Notes under the pieces: model-generated
The model's input: the letters and a program-made list of their open reading frames with translations, nothing else
The model's database searches: none
What the model was told of the DNA's origin: nothing
DNA from: Dechloromonas sp. CZR5
GTDB taxonomy: Bacteria; Pseudomonadota; Gammaproteobacteria; Burkholderiales; Rhodocyclaceae
DNA: 64,000 nucleotides
Reading direction: 5' to 3'
NCBI RefSeq assembly: GCF_008711155.1
Contig: NZ_VUYQ01000010.1
Coordinates: forward strand, 27,156-91,155
Position numbers and translations under genes: made by a program
Part shown: piece after piece, positions 38,019-46,386 of the stretch
How positions within the stretch are numbered: position 1 is the stretch's first letter
Layout of the letters: each line of letters opens with the position of its first letter

Positions 38019-39254
38019 ATGACAATTAACAATCAACCTATCCCTACTCCTGCCGATCCGATCAATCCCATCATGAGTGCCATCGACACTCATAACATGG
38101 AGTCATTACCAACTGTAACCAAGCAGCCTTCCGTATCTGCCTATCAATCAATCCGTGAACCTCTCTGGGATATTCATGAGTTTGTTCGTCTGGTTTTGAA
38201 CAAGGAATCTCCTGGCTTTCAAATCTTCATAAAAAAGAATGGAGATAAGCGTATTGAGCCGCTTTCCCTAGGTAAGCGGTTCTATCCCCTGATTAACAAC
38301 TTCATGGCACGCATTCCTGAAGCTAGTGATCCTGCAGGGTTTGTCGGTCTGTTCCGTGACTGCTGCATCGAGTTGAAGCTGTATTACAATCCGTTTGGTA
38401 AGGCAGGTGATTACCATCGTCCTGCTGCTGACAGAAAGGATATGAACGGTGCTGAGCTGTTCAATACCCTGTTGGAATTGATTCGTAAGCGTGCTCAACG
38501 CGATAAGCGTTCCAAGAACTACCTGAACTTTGCTGAAGACTACGATCTCAACGAATTGAAGAGCGTCGTTTCCTACTTCGATGATCTGTTCATGGATTAC
38601 TCGAAGATACTGGTGGTGCGTGTCGATCTTGGCTATCTGGCCGATGAAGCAGACAAGATCAGCTTTGAACGTGCCCATGGTGACATTCAGCGTTTCATCA
38701 ACTATCGGCAGTGGCAGGCCTGTTTTAAGCACAGCATCGGCTACGTGATCGGACGTGAACGGGGTACGAGCTCAACCACCGAGAACGGAGGCAACGGACG
38801 AGGCTATCACTTCCACTGTTTCATTCTGTTCGATGGGCAGAAGGTCAAGAATGACGTCGAACTGGCTAAGCAAATCATCGACTACTGGCAGAACCGAATC
38901 GTCAATTCGTCGCGTACTCCGGCAGATGAGCAGACCAAGATTTGGTACTTCAACTGTAACCACAAGGCACGAACTGCAGGATATCGGTATGACGGCATCG
39001 GCATGGTGCAGCACTCGGATGAGTTGAAGCGCTGGCACTTGATTTCTGCGTTGATCTACCTGACGAAGCATTCTCAGGCCTTGGGTGATGACGTACCACC
39101 AGGAACCAGAGCACTGACGAAGGGGCAACACCAGCCTCGTGCCGTTGAAACACGAGGACGTCGTCGGCAAGTCATGATCCAGGGAGAAAAGGTCTCCATC
39201 CAACGGAAACATCATTCATCTGGTGATTCTTTACAGCCAGGCCACATGCTTTGA
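38019..39254 (+). CDS. Inovirus Gp2 / YfjJ-like HUH replication protein
   Basis: The 411-residue protein matches the YagK/YfjJ (inovirus Gp2) type. A beta-strand motif ILVVRVDLGYL (about residue 195) is followed by the HUH motif GYHFHCFILFDG near 262. A candidate nucleophile Tyr lies in IIDYWQNRI near 288. HUH proteins nick DNA to start rolling-circle replication. A disordered, basic tail follows residue 355. The gene overlaps the next one by 4 bases. Order AlpA-DUF3987-Gp2 mirrors CP4-57 alpA-yfjI-yfjJ. Confidence 0.78.
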   Translation: MTINNQPIPTPADPINPIMSAIDTHNMESLPTVTKQPSVSAYQSIREPLWDIHEFVRLVLNKESPGFQIFIKKNGDKRIEPLSLGKRFYPLINNFMARIPEASDPAGFVGLFRDCCIELKLYYNPFGKAGDYHRPAADRKDMNGAELFNTLLELIRKRAQRDKRSKNYLNFAEDYDLNELKSVVSYFDDLFMDYSKILVVRVDLGYLADEADKISFERAHGDIQRFINYRQWQACFKHSIGYVIGRERGTSSTTENGGNGRGYHFHCFILFDGQKVKNDVELAKQIIDYWQNRIVNSSRTPADEQTKIWYFNCNHKARTAGYRYDGIGMVQHSDELKRWHLISALIYLTKHSQALGDDVPPGTRALTKGQHQPRAVETRGRRRQVMIQGEKVSIQRKHHSSGDSLQPGHML

Positions 39255-39286
39255 AGAACACACCACCTTTGACTTTGGAGACCGAC

Positions 39287-39862
39287 ATGAATACACCTTT
39301 TTCCCCGATCGCCAATCGCCACAACCCAAAAGCTGCCTACAGCAAGATCTATCAATGGGTACTCCGCTTTGGTTCGCCAACGATTCTTTCATCAAGTTGC
39401 GAAAACCCAATCCTGATGAACTATCAGAGCTTGGCGCAGAGCAATTGCTGGGTAACGATTAACTACGACCGTGTATTTGACTCGTTCTTTCTGAGCGCAT
39501 CAAACGGGATTGCGACACCAGCCGCCAAGTTGTCGGAGATTACGCAGTTCCTGGATGCTGCAATGGTTCGCCGTTTGCCACAACTGGAGCTCGATCCTTC
39601 AGACAATGCGCTCTGGACGATGGTACAGATCGAGCTGACAGATACTGAGTTGCAGGAAACGGAGATTGAGACAGCGTTCAATCGTATTTGTAAGGCGATT
39701 GACGACAGCGCAGTGCCGATCCTCTCGATTATTTACGGAGGACTTTCGGTAGAAGAGGCAATTGCTGCCTACGAGAAGACGCAGACGGTTTCGTTGACAG
39801 ATTGGCGAGCTTCATTGGCACCGTGGGAGAGTCCAAGTATTGAACCAGTGATCTGCCACTGA
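39287..39862 (+). CDS. Hypothetical protein downstream of Gp2-like gene
   Basis: The 191-residue acidic helical protein (MNTPFSPIANRHNPKAAYSK at the start) has no motif I recognise. I choose the ATG at 39287, which has GGAG 8 bases upstream. An alternative ATG at 39251 overlaps the Gp2 stop (ATGA) and adds 12 residues. Either way it is co-transcribed with the Gp2 gene. Confidence 0.65.
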   Translation: MNTPFSPIANRHNPKAAYSKIYQWVLRFGSPTILSSSCENPILMNYQSLAQSNCWVTINYDRVFDSFFLSASNGIATPAAKLSEITQFLDAAMVRRLPQLELDPSDNALWTMVQIELTDTELQETEIETAFNRICKAIDDSAVPILSIIYGGLSVEEAIAAYEKTQTVSLTDWRASLAPWESPSIEPVICH

Positions 39863-39873
39863 TTTCCGTGCTA

Positions 39874-39903
39874 AACAGGGGGGCATTGGCTGCCCTCCTT
39901 GTT
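39874..39903 (+). terminator. Terminator-like hairpin after the Gp2 operon
   Basis: GGGGGGCA pairs with TGCCCTCC across a 5-base loop, extended by ACA/TGT on the outside. It lies 12 bases after the stop codon. Confidence 0.6.
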
Positions 39904-40343
39904 CATTTGACAGTCCGAATATCGGCCAAAGCCGACCTTGCTTCAGCGCTAAGGATCAGACAGCAATGTGATGATTAGCTGCCACTCGGCAACTGATGGT
40001 GCTCAATGGAAACGTCGTTAGTAGCGTGGAGCGGTGTAGCCAGATCCGTGGTTCCGGTGAGTGAGTGCTTTCTGGTGCTATGTCGAATTTCTCCCCGGCT
40101 AAGAGCGAAGGAACGCTGCCAAATGAGTATGTAGGTATTTTTCTGCGCCATGTTGTATGGCAATTCTTGCCTGCACACCATTGCTCGGTATAATTTGCCC
40201 ATCGCACAAGTCGATGCGAGCTGCCCATCTAGGCTCATCTGGTTCGCCGGAACGACATTTTTTTGTTTTGCAATCGTCTTCCCCATGGTTTTGCGGGTAG
40301 CGGCAATGGGCACTGCTTTTCCGCGTTACGACATGGAGAACGT
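39904..40343. other. Intergenic region with promoter of the 212-aa gene
   Basis: No gene is seen over 440 bases. A promoter-like pair, TTGCCT (40167-40172) and TATAAT (40189-40194) with 16-bp spacing, would give a leader of about 145 bases before the start at 40344. Short open frames here overlap on both strands and lack ribosome sites. Confidence 0.5.
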
Positions 40344-40982
40344 ATGCAAACCAACACCATCAGTGCCACCGCGTTAGAAAAGCTTAAGCGGCAGGCCAAG
40401 CAACACCGCGGCACTACCGGCTTACCACTCGCCGCATCCTTGGAGGCTGTCGCTCAACAAGCTGGCTACCTTAGCTGGAAGCAAGTCACCATGCTGGCCA
40501 GCATCCACAAAACGCGTCTCATGCCTACGTCGCATCGCCGGCGAAGCCATTGGGTAGCCGGCGGTAGCCCTAGACTGCACCAATGCAAAACGGTAGAGGA
40601 ACTTTGCGACATGTTGGGTAGGGTTGAGCCGGTATTACTACGCAGCCATTGTGATGAATCCCGTCCTGGCGCTCGTTGTCTTTGCGAACTGGATCCCTTT
40701 GTTACGGCCAAACGCGCTAACGTGGATATCGACATCGGTGACAAAGATGACATCTGGAACTACCTTTACTTGCTGGATAGGCCTTATTCCGGTGTCAACA
40801 TTGTCGATGTGCGTGTCAATTTGGGCCTTGGCTCCCATGGTTATTACCTAAACGAACAATTGTTGCTCAATAGCAATAATGACCGCAGCAATAGCCTCAA
40901 CCCCAATAATGACGCCCATCGTCATGCGCTGAACAACCATGCGAACCAACTTAATCCCAACAACAAGCGCTTTGGATCCTGA
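40344..40982 (+). CDS. Plasmid-type hypothetical protein with Asn-rich tail
   Basis: The 212-residue product begins MQTNTISATALEKLKRQAKQ, with GGAG 6 bases before the ATG. The first 55 residues look like a helical DNA-binding or toprim-associated segment seen in plasmid proteins (AQQAGYLSWKQV). A middle domain holds several Cys (ESRPGARCLCELDPF). The last 35 residues are low-complexity, with repeated LNPNN/LNSNN units. I do not recognise the function. Confidence 0.6.
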   Translation: MQTNTISATALEKLKRQAKQHRGTTGLPLAASLEAVAQQAGYLSWKQVTMLASIHKTRLMPTSHRRRSHWVAGGSPRLHQCKTVEELCDMLGRVEPVLLRSHCDESRPGARCLCELDPFVTAKRANVDIDIGDKDDIWNYLYLLDRPYSGVNIVDVRVNLGLGSHGYYLNEQLLLNSNNDRSNSLNPNNDAHRHALNNHANQLNPNNKRFGS

Positions 40983-41054
40983 CGCCTAAAACTACTACCT
41001 GCTGGTATTGCTTAAACTAGAGTACGATTTAACAGAAAAGCCAAAGGTTCTTGA

Positions 41055-41088
41055 GAATCGGATCGAGCCATTCAGGTCGATCCGATTC
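41055..41088. repeat. 12-bp inverted repeat
   Basis: GAATCGGATCGA and TCGATCCGATTC are perfectly paired across a 10-base loop. The repeat sits 70 bases after the Asn-rich gene in a non-coding gap (40983-41266) and lacks a T run. It may be a terminator or binding site. Confidence 0.5.
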
Positions 41089-41266
41089 GGCGATTCGTCG
41101 GGTGTGACATCACATCAAGCATTAGGCCAATCTCACCTTTGCCCGAAACCAACACTAGTATTCGGGTCCATAGGCGATGGCAGACCATTTGGTGATTTGC
41201 TTGTTTCAATCAGGCCAGCCATATTCTTCAGAATATTGTGTAAAGCAATGGAAACGGCGTTTTCAG

Positions 41267-41815
41267 CTAATTTGCTGCTGTAGGAGATTCAAGAAGCAGT
41301 TGTCCATCCTTGGTGGGAATCGTCTTGCCCGGGGCGTGATCTAGGCGAACCCGGCCTTCCTTTCCGTCAAGACGATAGGTCACATCGTAACCAACCAGTT
41401 TGTCGGAGGTCTCATAGACAGTTCGGCAGCGATGCTCAATTGCCGAGACCGTATCCCGGTCCTGCATGCCCTTCTGCACGGTATTGCCCGCATAGCCGCC
41501 AGCTGCTGCGCCAGCCACCGTCGCCAGAGTATTACCCTTACCCCGCCCGATCTGGTTGCCGACCACACCTCCGAGAATGCCGCCAATCACGGTGCCGGCA
41601 ATTCGGTGCTCATCCTGAACTGGGGCTCGCCTCTGAACCTGGATATCCTGGCAATCCTTATGCGGAGTCTTAATCTTTTCCTTGATTTCCTCGACAGCCA
41701 AGACTTCGGCCGATTTTGGTTGATTCAGCATCTTGTAGCCGGTCACACCACTGGCACTGATCGCCACCATCGCGATCGAACCGATGACGACCCCTTTGAT
41801 CATTGATTTATCCAT
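41267..41815 (-). CDS. Glycine-zipper 2TM-domain envelope protein
   Basis: The 182-residue protein has an N-terminal membrane segment (IKGVVIGSIAMVAISASGVTG) and a Gly-zipper hairpin near 85-125 (IAGTVIGGILGGVVGNQIGRG then AAAGGYAGNTVQKG). A small C-terminal beta domain ends the chain. The family (PF05433-like) are outer-membrane or periplasmic stress proteins such as SlyB. I start at 41815 because a sigma-54 promoter at 41891-41906 rules out the ATG at 41890; 41821 is another possible start. Confidence 0.75.
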   Translation of the reverse strand: MDKSMIKGVVIGSIAMVAISASGVTGYKMLNQPKSAEVLAVEEIKEKIKTPHKDCQDIQVQRRAPVQDEHRIAGTVIGGILGGVVGNQIGRGKGNTLATVAGAAAGGYAGNTVQKGMQDRDTVSAIEHRCRTVYETSDKLVGYDVTYRLDGKEGRVRLDHAPGKTIPTKDGQLLLESPTAAN

Positions 41816-41890
41816 CTTCATTTCTTTCGGACACTTGAGAAGCATTTTTGCGGCGATAACGCCAAAAAGCTGTAACCGCCCATAATTCAA

Positions 41891-41906
41891 CGCAAAACAG
41901 ATGCCA
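41891..41906 (-). promoter_or_regulatory. Sigma-54 promoter of the glycine-zipper gene
   Basis: On the minus strand TGGCAT, 5 bases, then TTGCG gives the -24/-12 arrangement of RpoN promoters (consensus TGGCAC-N5-TTGCW). Transcription would start near 41880, about 65 bases before the gene start. Confidence 0.6.
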
Positions 41907-41970
41907 AGCCCGTGAACTGACGAAAAATCAGTTGGTTAGAAAAATCTGTGATGGCGAAAAATCACGGATA

Positions 41971-42053
41971 TGTCGTTTCTTAGCGACAAATAAACGCCTG
42001 AAACCGGGATGTGTCTGTTACGACGCGATACTTCATGTCGCCACATAGCGACA
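41971..42053. promoter_or_regulatory. Paired dyads TGTCG-N8-CGACA (enhancer-type sites)
   Basis: Two 18-bp sites, 41971-41988 and 42036-42053, share TGTCG, 5 variable bases and TAGCGACA. Their starts are 65 bp apart, and they lie 65-150 bp upstream of the sigma-54 promoter, the position of an enhancer-binding activator. A third degenerate copy may lie near 42014. The activator is not identified in the window. Confidence 0.6.
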
Positions 42054-42129
42054 GTTCAGAATCAGACAAAGGCTTGTACCGTACGGCCCCACGTCTCTGT
42101 CTGTCGGCTTATATTGAACGCCTCGATTG

Positions 42130-42315
42130 TCAGTCTTTAGGACCAATCCCTTCGACCACTTTTCCAATCTCTATGTGGTCGTCAAACTCTACGAACTCGA
42201 CCACTGGATGCCGCCGCTCTGGGGTTACTCTGCGCTCGCCCTCTTCCGGAGGTCCAAGGTCCTTAACTCGCCGTTCGTGGCGCGATCGTTTGACGAGAAA
42301 TTTTGTTTTGTGCAT
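42130..42315 (-). CDS. Small charged protein with repeated ERR motifs
   Basis: The 61-residue frame (start MHKTKFLVKRSRHERR) contains RRVKDLGPPEEGERRV, then PERRHP, then an acidic VEFVEFDDHIEIG. Repeated ERR followed by GPP is a pattern I have seen in small uncharacterised proteobacterial proteins. Competing frames on the plus strand look random. Function unknown. It lies upstream of the paired dyads. Confidence 0.45.
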   Translation of the reverse strand: MHKTKFLVKRSRHERRVKDLGPPEEGERRVTPERRHPVVEFVEFDDHIEIGKVVEGIGPKD

Positions 42316-42644
42316 TGGCGATAGCAGAGAGGAATTGTTTTCTGTTCCTGCCCAATGTACTTGCTGAAGCTTAAGGCCCCCTGAAAGCCACTCAAATTCT
42401 TAGCGGCATCGTTCGGCTAAATGGTCTGTTGTCTCAGCCGGTAGAACAGCAAATTATGCATAGAGGGGCCGTCTAATTGAATACAGTCAATTTATTTGTG
42501 GGAATATTTCCCTCTTCATGGTTTGGCTATGTGTGTTTTTGCCTGAACTTGGTCTAACTCTTCTTCCTTAAGACTCAGCTAAGGTCACTACGCTAGACTG
42601 GCCAATCAATTTGGCATGTTGCCATTGAACCAATAGAGAGCAAT
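42316..42644. other. Intergenic region upstream of the redox cluster
   Basis: No gene is seen. A 13-bp palindrome with GGGAA/TTCCC arms (42500-42512) lies 133 bases before the reductase gene and may be an operator. A D-arm-like piece (42431-42450) resembles part of a tRNA but cannot fold into a cloverleaf. Confidence 0.4.
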
Positions 42645-43904
42645 ATGACCTCAGCCATGCTCCTCCTGTGGATAGCCTTGGGCATTGTTGTTCAGCTGGC
42701 ACTTTGGCTGGGCATTGTCTTCTGGCGCCACTGGCAGCGCTATATATCGTTGCAGGATCAGGCCAATGGCAAGAGTCCTGCAACTCTGTCCGATAGTTTG
42801 CAGACTGACACTGCTTCCGAGGGCTGGAAAGGATTCAGGACTTTCAAGGTTATTCAGAAAACCCTTGAAGATGGTAACGGAGCCATTTGCTCCTTCTATC
42901 TACGTCCAGAGGATCGGCAGTCACTTCCCGTATTCAAGCCAGGACAGTTTCTTACCTTCAAACTGGCCATCCCGACTCCAGGAGGCACGGCGGAAGAACT
43001 CATCCGTTGCTACTCCCTCTCGGATTCGCCTGCTCATGATACTTACAGGGTTTCGATAAAGCGCGTCCCAACGCCTAACGGCACCTCCCTACCTCCTGGC
43101 CGCTCATCCAATTTTTTCCACGACCATGTACACGTAGGCACATCATTGTCAGTTCGGGCTCCATCAGGACATTTTTATCTCAACCACGAAGCCTCTCCAG
43201 TTGTACTGATTGGCGGAGGAATCGGTATCACACCGATGTTGAGCATGCTCAACTGGATCGTGAATCACCAGCCTGAACGTGAAGTTTGGCTGTTTTACGG
43301 CGTGCGAAATAGCGCTGAAGTGATTATGAAGGCGCATCTTCTGGCGCTCGCAGCCCAACACCCGAATTTCAAGCTGCACATCTGCTTTAGCGCGCCGCTA
43401 CCGGGTGACATGATGGCGCGCGATTTTCACCATAGGGGTCGTATTGATGTCGCGCTGTTAAGGACAGAGTTACCGCTGAAACCGTTCGATTTCTATATAT
43501 GCGGTCCGACGCCGATGATGGAAAGCTTGGTCGATGCCCTTGAAGACTGGGGAGTTCCGGACTCACGAATTCATTTTGAAGCATTCGGACCTGCGTCGAT
43601 AAAACGCAAATCATCCATCGAGCCGAAGGTTTCCGAGAGCTGTACCGAAACTGTGATGGTGACCTTCGCCAAATCTAACAAACAGTTCATTTGGGACGGC
43701 ACGTCCAACAGCCTACTGGAGTTTGCAGAAAGCAACGGGGTAAAAGTTGAGTCGGGGTGTCGTGCTGGTGGCTGTGGTAGCTGCGAAACGCGAATTCAAA
43801 GTGGAGAGGTGAAGTTTTCACATTCGCCTGACTTCGATTCAGAGCCTGGTAACTGTCTGCTCTGCGTATGCATCCCTGTCACTGACGTCGTTCTGGAGGC
43901 CTGA
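42645..43904 (+). CDS. Membrane-anchored FAD/NAD(P)H reductase with C-terminal 2Fe-2S domain
   Basis: The 419-residue protein has an N-terminal transmembrane anchor (5-30). The FNR-type FAD domain has RCYSLS near 125, the NAD(P) domain has GGGIGITPMLSML near 190, and CGPTPMMESL lies near 285. A plant-type 2Fe-2S ferredoxin has Cys372, Cys377 and Cys380, with the fourth ligand among Cys404/407/409. The layout resembles hybrid-cluster and NqrF-like reductases. It would pass electrons from NAD(P)H to the b-type membrane protein encoded next, whose start overlaps this stop by one base. Confidence 0.88.
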   Translation: MTSAMLLLWIALGIVVQLALWLGIVFWRHWQRYISLQDQANGKSPATLSDSLQTDTASEGWKGFRTFKVIQKTLEDGNGAICSFYLRPEDRQSLPVFKPGQFLTFKLAIPTPGGTAEELIRCYSLSDSPAHDTYRVSIKRVPTPNGTSLPPGRSSNFFHDHVHVGTSLSVRAPSGHFYLNHEASPVVLIGGGIGITPMLSMLNWIVNHQPEREVWLFYGVRNSAEVIMKAHLLALAAQHPNFKLHICFSAPLPGDMMARDFHHRGRIDVALLRTELPLKPFDFYICGPTPMMESLVDALEDWGVPDSRIHFEAFGPASIKRKSSIEPKVSESCTETVMVTFAKSNKQFIWDGTSNSLLEFAESNGVKVESGCRAGGCGSCETRIQSGEVKFSHSPDFDSEPGNCLLCVCIPVTDVVLEA

Positions 43905-44491
43905 TGCCAATTTTTCCCTCCACCCTTTGGCGAGAGCACATCCTGCCCTTTGCTTTCCTGGTGTTGCTCCTTGGTGTTTTGACGCTTGCCGGAGATTACC
44001 TCTTGCACCGATTGAATCTGGTGTGGGTCGGACGATACTTGGGCATTCCTGGAACGATACTTATCATCGGATCCCTGATGTATTCACTACGTAAGCGGAA
44101 ATACATCAAGACGGGGAATCCGAAGAGCTATCTGAATATGCATGAACTGGCTGCCTGGCTTGGGTCATTGCTAGTTCTGATTCATGCAGGCATTCACTTC
44201 AACGCCATTCTTCCTTGGCTGGCCACTGTGGCCATGGGTATCAATGTCATTAGCGGGTTGGTCGGCAAGATGCTGCTGCAACGCTCCCGCGAACACGTTC
44301 AGTCACAACGTGACAGCTACCAATTGCGCGGTCTATCTCGACCTGAAGTCGAGCAAGCAGTTTTTTGGGATTCAGTGACTTTTGATGCAATGACTCAGTG
44401 GCGCAAAGTTCATATCCCGATTTTTATCGTTTTCGCCGTGCTGAGTCTTGGTCACATCATTAGCGTATTTCTATTCTGGGGCTGGCAATGA
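43904..44491 (+). CDS. Di-heme b-type membrane protein
   Basis: The 195-residue protein has four to five transmembrane segments. His80 and His94 in one helix and His170 and His184 in another are both 14 residues apart. This is the spacing for two bis-His hemes b stacked across the membrane, as in cytochrome b561 and ferric reductases. I infer electron transfer across the inner membrane. It overlaps the preceding and following genes, so the three subunits are translationally coupled. Confidence 0.75.
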   Translation: MPIFPSTLWREHILPFAFLVLLLGVLTLAGDYLLHRLNLVWVGRYLGIPGTILIIGSLMYSLRKRKYIKTGNPKSYLNMHELAAWLGSLLVLIHAGIHFNAILPWLATVAMGINVISGLVGKMLLQRSREHVQSQRDSYQLRGLSRPEVEQAVFWDSVTFDAMTQWRKVHIPIFIVFAVLSLGHIISVFLFWGWQ

Positions 44492-45210
44492 ATCGCATTG
44501 TCAAATGGGTGATCGCTACCAACCTGCTTGTCTTGGTAGTCCTAACGTTCGCCTATCCACATTTGATGGTTAGCCCCGGAAAGCTCATCGTTGGACATCG
44601 GCAATTAGAGACTGATTGCTTTGCCTGCCATGCAGGACTTCGAGGAGCCTCTTCGGAGCGCTGTACAACCTGTCACAAGTCAGATGATATCGGTCGGCTA
44701 GATACCAAAGGGCAACCCATTCAGAAGCCTTTGACCTCAACGGCATTTCATCAAAAGCTGACGAAACAAGATTGTGTGGCGTGTCATAGCGATCATGCTG
44801 GCGTGAAGCGCTTCAAGATACATGGACACTTCAGCCATGCGCTCTTGCAGGCCGCAACCCGTGAGCAGTGTCAAGAATGCCATAGACCGCCGGCTGATTC
44901 TTTACACAAGCAGATTACCGGTAATTGCGCTCAATGCCACAGCCAGGAAAGGTGGACACCGGCCACGTTCAATCACGACAAATTCTTCGTACTTGACCGC
45001 GACCACAGTGTTCAGTGTGTGACGTGCCATGTACGAAACGACTACAGCCAATACACCTGTTACGGTTGCCACGAACACACCCCTGAAAAGATTCGCCGAG
45101 AGCACATTGAAGAAGGTATTCGAGATTATAAAAACTGCGTTGAATGCCATCGAAGTGCGGATGAGCACGACATCCGAATGCCGGGAGGAAATCGCCGTGA
45201 AGATGACTAG
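44488..45210 (+). CDS. Membrane-anchored octaheme cytochrome c
   Basis: The 240-residue protein has an N-terminal anchor ([15 protein letters not shown]) and eight CxxCH heme-binding motifs: CFACH, CTTCH, CVACH, CQECH, CAQCH, CVTCH, CYGCH and CVECH. Additional His residues could supply distal ligands. It belongs to the cytochrome c3-like multiheme group and faces the periplasm. It overlaps the b-type gene by 4 bases and the CDF gene by 14. The natural electron acceptor is unknown. Confidence 0.88.
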   Translation: MNRIVKWVIATNLLVLVVLTFAYPHLMVSPGKLIVGHRQLETDCFACHAGLRGASSERCTTCHKSDDIGRLDTKGQPIQKPLTSTAFHQKLTKQDCVACHSDHAGVKRFKIHGHFSHALLQAATREQCQECHRPPADSLHKQITGNCAQCHSQERWTPATFNHDKFFVLDRDHSVQCVTCHVRNDYSQYTCYGCHEHTPEKIRREHIEEGIRDYKNCVECHRSADEHDIRMPGGNRREDD

Positions 45211-46117
45211 CAGAGGCCCGATTGACCTGCGCCGATACGCCTTCATATCGATTGCGGCTGCGGTTGCGACCATTCTGCTCAAAGGGGTTGCATGGTGGCT
45301 GACCGGCTCCGTCGGTCTATTGTCGGATGCGATTGAGTCGTTCGTTAATTTGGCAGGTGCCTTGATGGCGCTATGGATGCTCTCCATTGCGATCATGCCA
45401 GCGGATGCGGAACACCCACATGGTCATGATAAGGCCGAATATTATTCGAGTGCCTTTGAAGGATTTCTAATTGTCGTTGCAGCGGCGAGCATCGGCTACA
45501 CAGCAGTCGAGCGTCTAATACATCCACAGCCACTGGAAGCGGTCGGTATTGGCCTTTTGGTTTCGGTGCTTGCATCGATCATAAACTTTGGCGTTGCAAG
45601 AGTATTGCTTCGAGCGGGTACCGAGCATAAGTCGATCACTCTGGAGGCGGATGCGCATCACCTCATGACCGATGTTTGGACCTCTGTTGGCGTAATAGCC
45701 GGAGTGACGTTGGTTTGGCTCACAGGGCTGAACTGGCTGGACCCGGTTATTGCCCTTTTGGTTGCGGCCAACATTGTATGGACGGGCTGGCAACTTATGC
45801 GACGTTCTGCGTCTGGCTTGATGGATGTTGCACTACCAAAGTCGGAAATCGCTCAGATAGAACAAGTTCTCTCCACCTTTGATACAGAAGGGGTTTGCTT
45901 TCACGCGCTACGGACCCGCCAAGCCGGAAGGCGAGTATTTATCAGTTTGCACGTGTTAGTACCTGGCGATTGGTTAGTAAAAAGAGCCCATGATTTTTCT
46001 GAGGAGATTGAAGCGTCACTTTGCAGACAATTTCCGCACGCGCACGTCATGACACATCTCGAGCCAATCGATGATCCGTTATCCATGGCAGACGAAGCAT
46101 TGGATAGACAAAGGTAA
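45197..46117 (+). CDS. Cation diffusion facilitator (CDF) metal exporter
   Basis: This is a 306-residue member of the CDF family with six transmembrane helices. The metal site in helices 2 and 5 reads [11 protein letters not shown] and [13 protein letters not shown] loop [10 protein letters not shown] and a C-terminal cytoplasmic domain follow. Exported ions could be Fe2+, Zn2+, Co2+ or Mn2+. I take the GTG at 45197, 8 bases after GGAGG; ATG at 45203 is also possible. It is translationally coupled to the octaheme cytochrome. Confidence 0.85.
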   Translation: MKMTSRGPIDLRRYAFISIAAAVATILLKGVAWWLTGSVGLLSDAIESFVNLAGALMALWMLSIAIMPADAEHPHGHDKAEYYSSAFEGFLIVVAAASIGYTAVERLIHPQPLEAVGIGLLVSVLASIINFGVARVLLRAGTEHKSITLEADAHHLMTDVWTSVGVIAGVTLVWLTGLNWLDPVIALLVAANIVWTGWQLMRRSASGLMDVALPKSEIAQIEQVLSTFDTEGVCFHALRTRQAGRRVFISLHVLVPGDWLVKRAHDFSEEIEASLCRQFPHAHVMTHLEPIDDPLSMADEALDRQR

Positions 46118-46386
46118 GTCTGCCAGCGGATCTGGGATGTATTTCCATTTATCTGCATTTGAATACGCCAAAGACGGCAAGCAGCAGTTCGACCACCACT
46201 ACCAACGGTAGAGCGAAGGTATGGGCGGCGAAAGTCTGCTCGTGGCCGGCTACTGTCTGTTACTGATTCTCCTCAGCTAATGCTCGATGACCGTAATGGA
46301 AAAGCATGGAACATTTATTTCCGCCGGGCGTTTCATAAGCGACTCAATGCGAATTTCGTCATTGGAGCGACGAGGAAAAAACGGGG
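46118..46386. other. Intergenic region between CDF and ECF sigma genes
   Basis: The sequence shifts to higher GC here. A minus-strand frame ending at 46149 reads as a hydrophobic tail (LPLVVVVELLLAVFGVFKC) with no start codon, probably the remnant of a membrane protein. The ECF promoter at 46308-46333 lies in its right part. Confidence 0.4.
46308..46333 (+). promoter_or_regulatory. ECF-type promoter of the sigma operon
   Basis: GGAAC (46308-46312), a 16-bp spacer and CGTTT (46329-46333) fit the -35/-10 elements of extracytoplasmic-function sigma promoters. It lies 53 bases before the sigma gene, so the operon is probably autoregulated. Confidence 0.65.

Noticed and set aside
39904..40343. 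Open frames on both strands at 39956-40377
   Set aside because: They overlap each other, lack ribosome sites and show no protein-like composition; the promoter for the downstream gene lies here.
42424..42480. tRNA-like D-arm sequence (TCTCAGCCGGTAGAACAGC)
   Set aside because: Only the D-arm resembles a tRNA; no anticodon stem, T-arm or acceptor pairing follows, so no tRNA gene can be folded.
46221..46280. 19-codon hydrophobic peptide frame
   Set aside because: It lacks a clear ribosome site and is too short to judge; it lies opposite a likely membrane-protein remnant.
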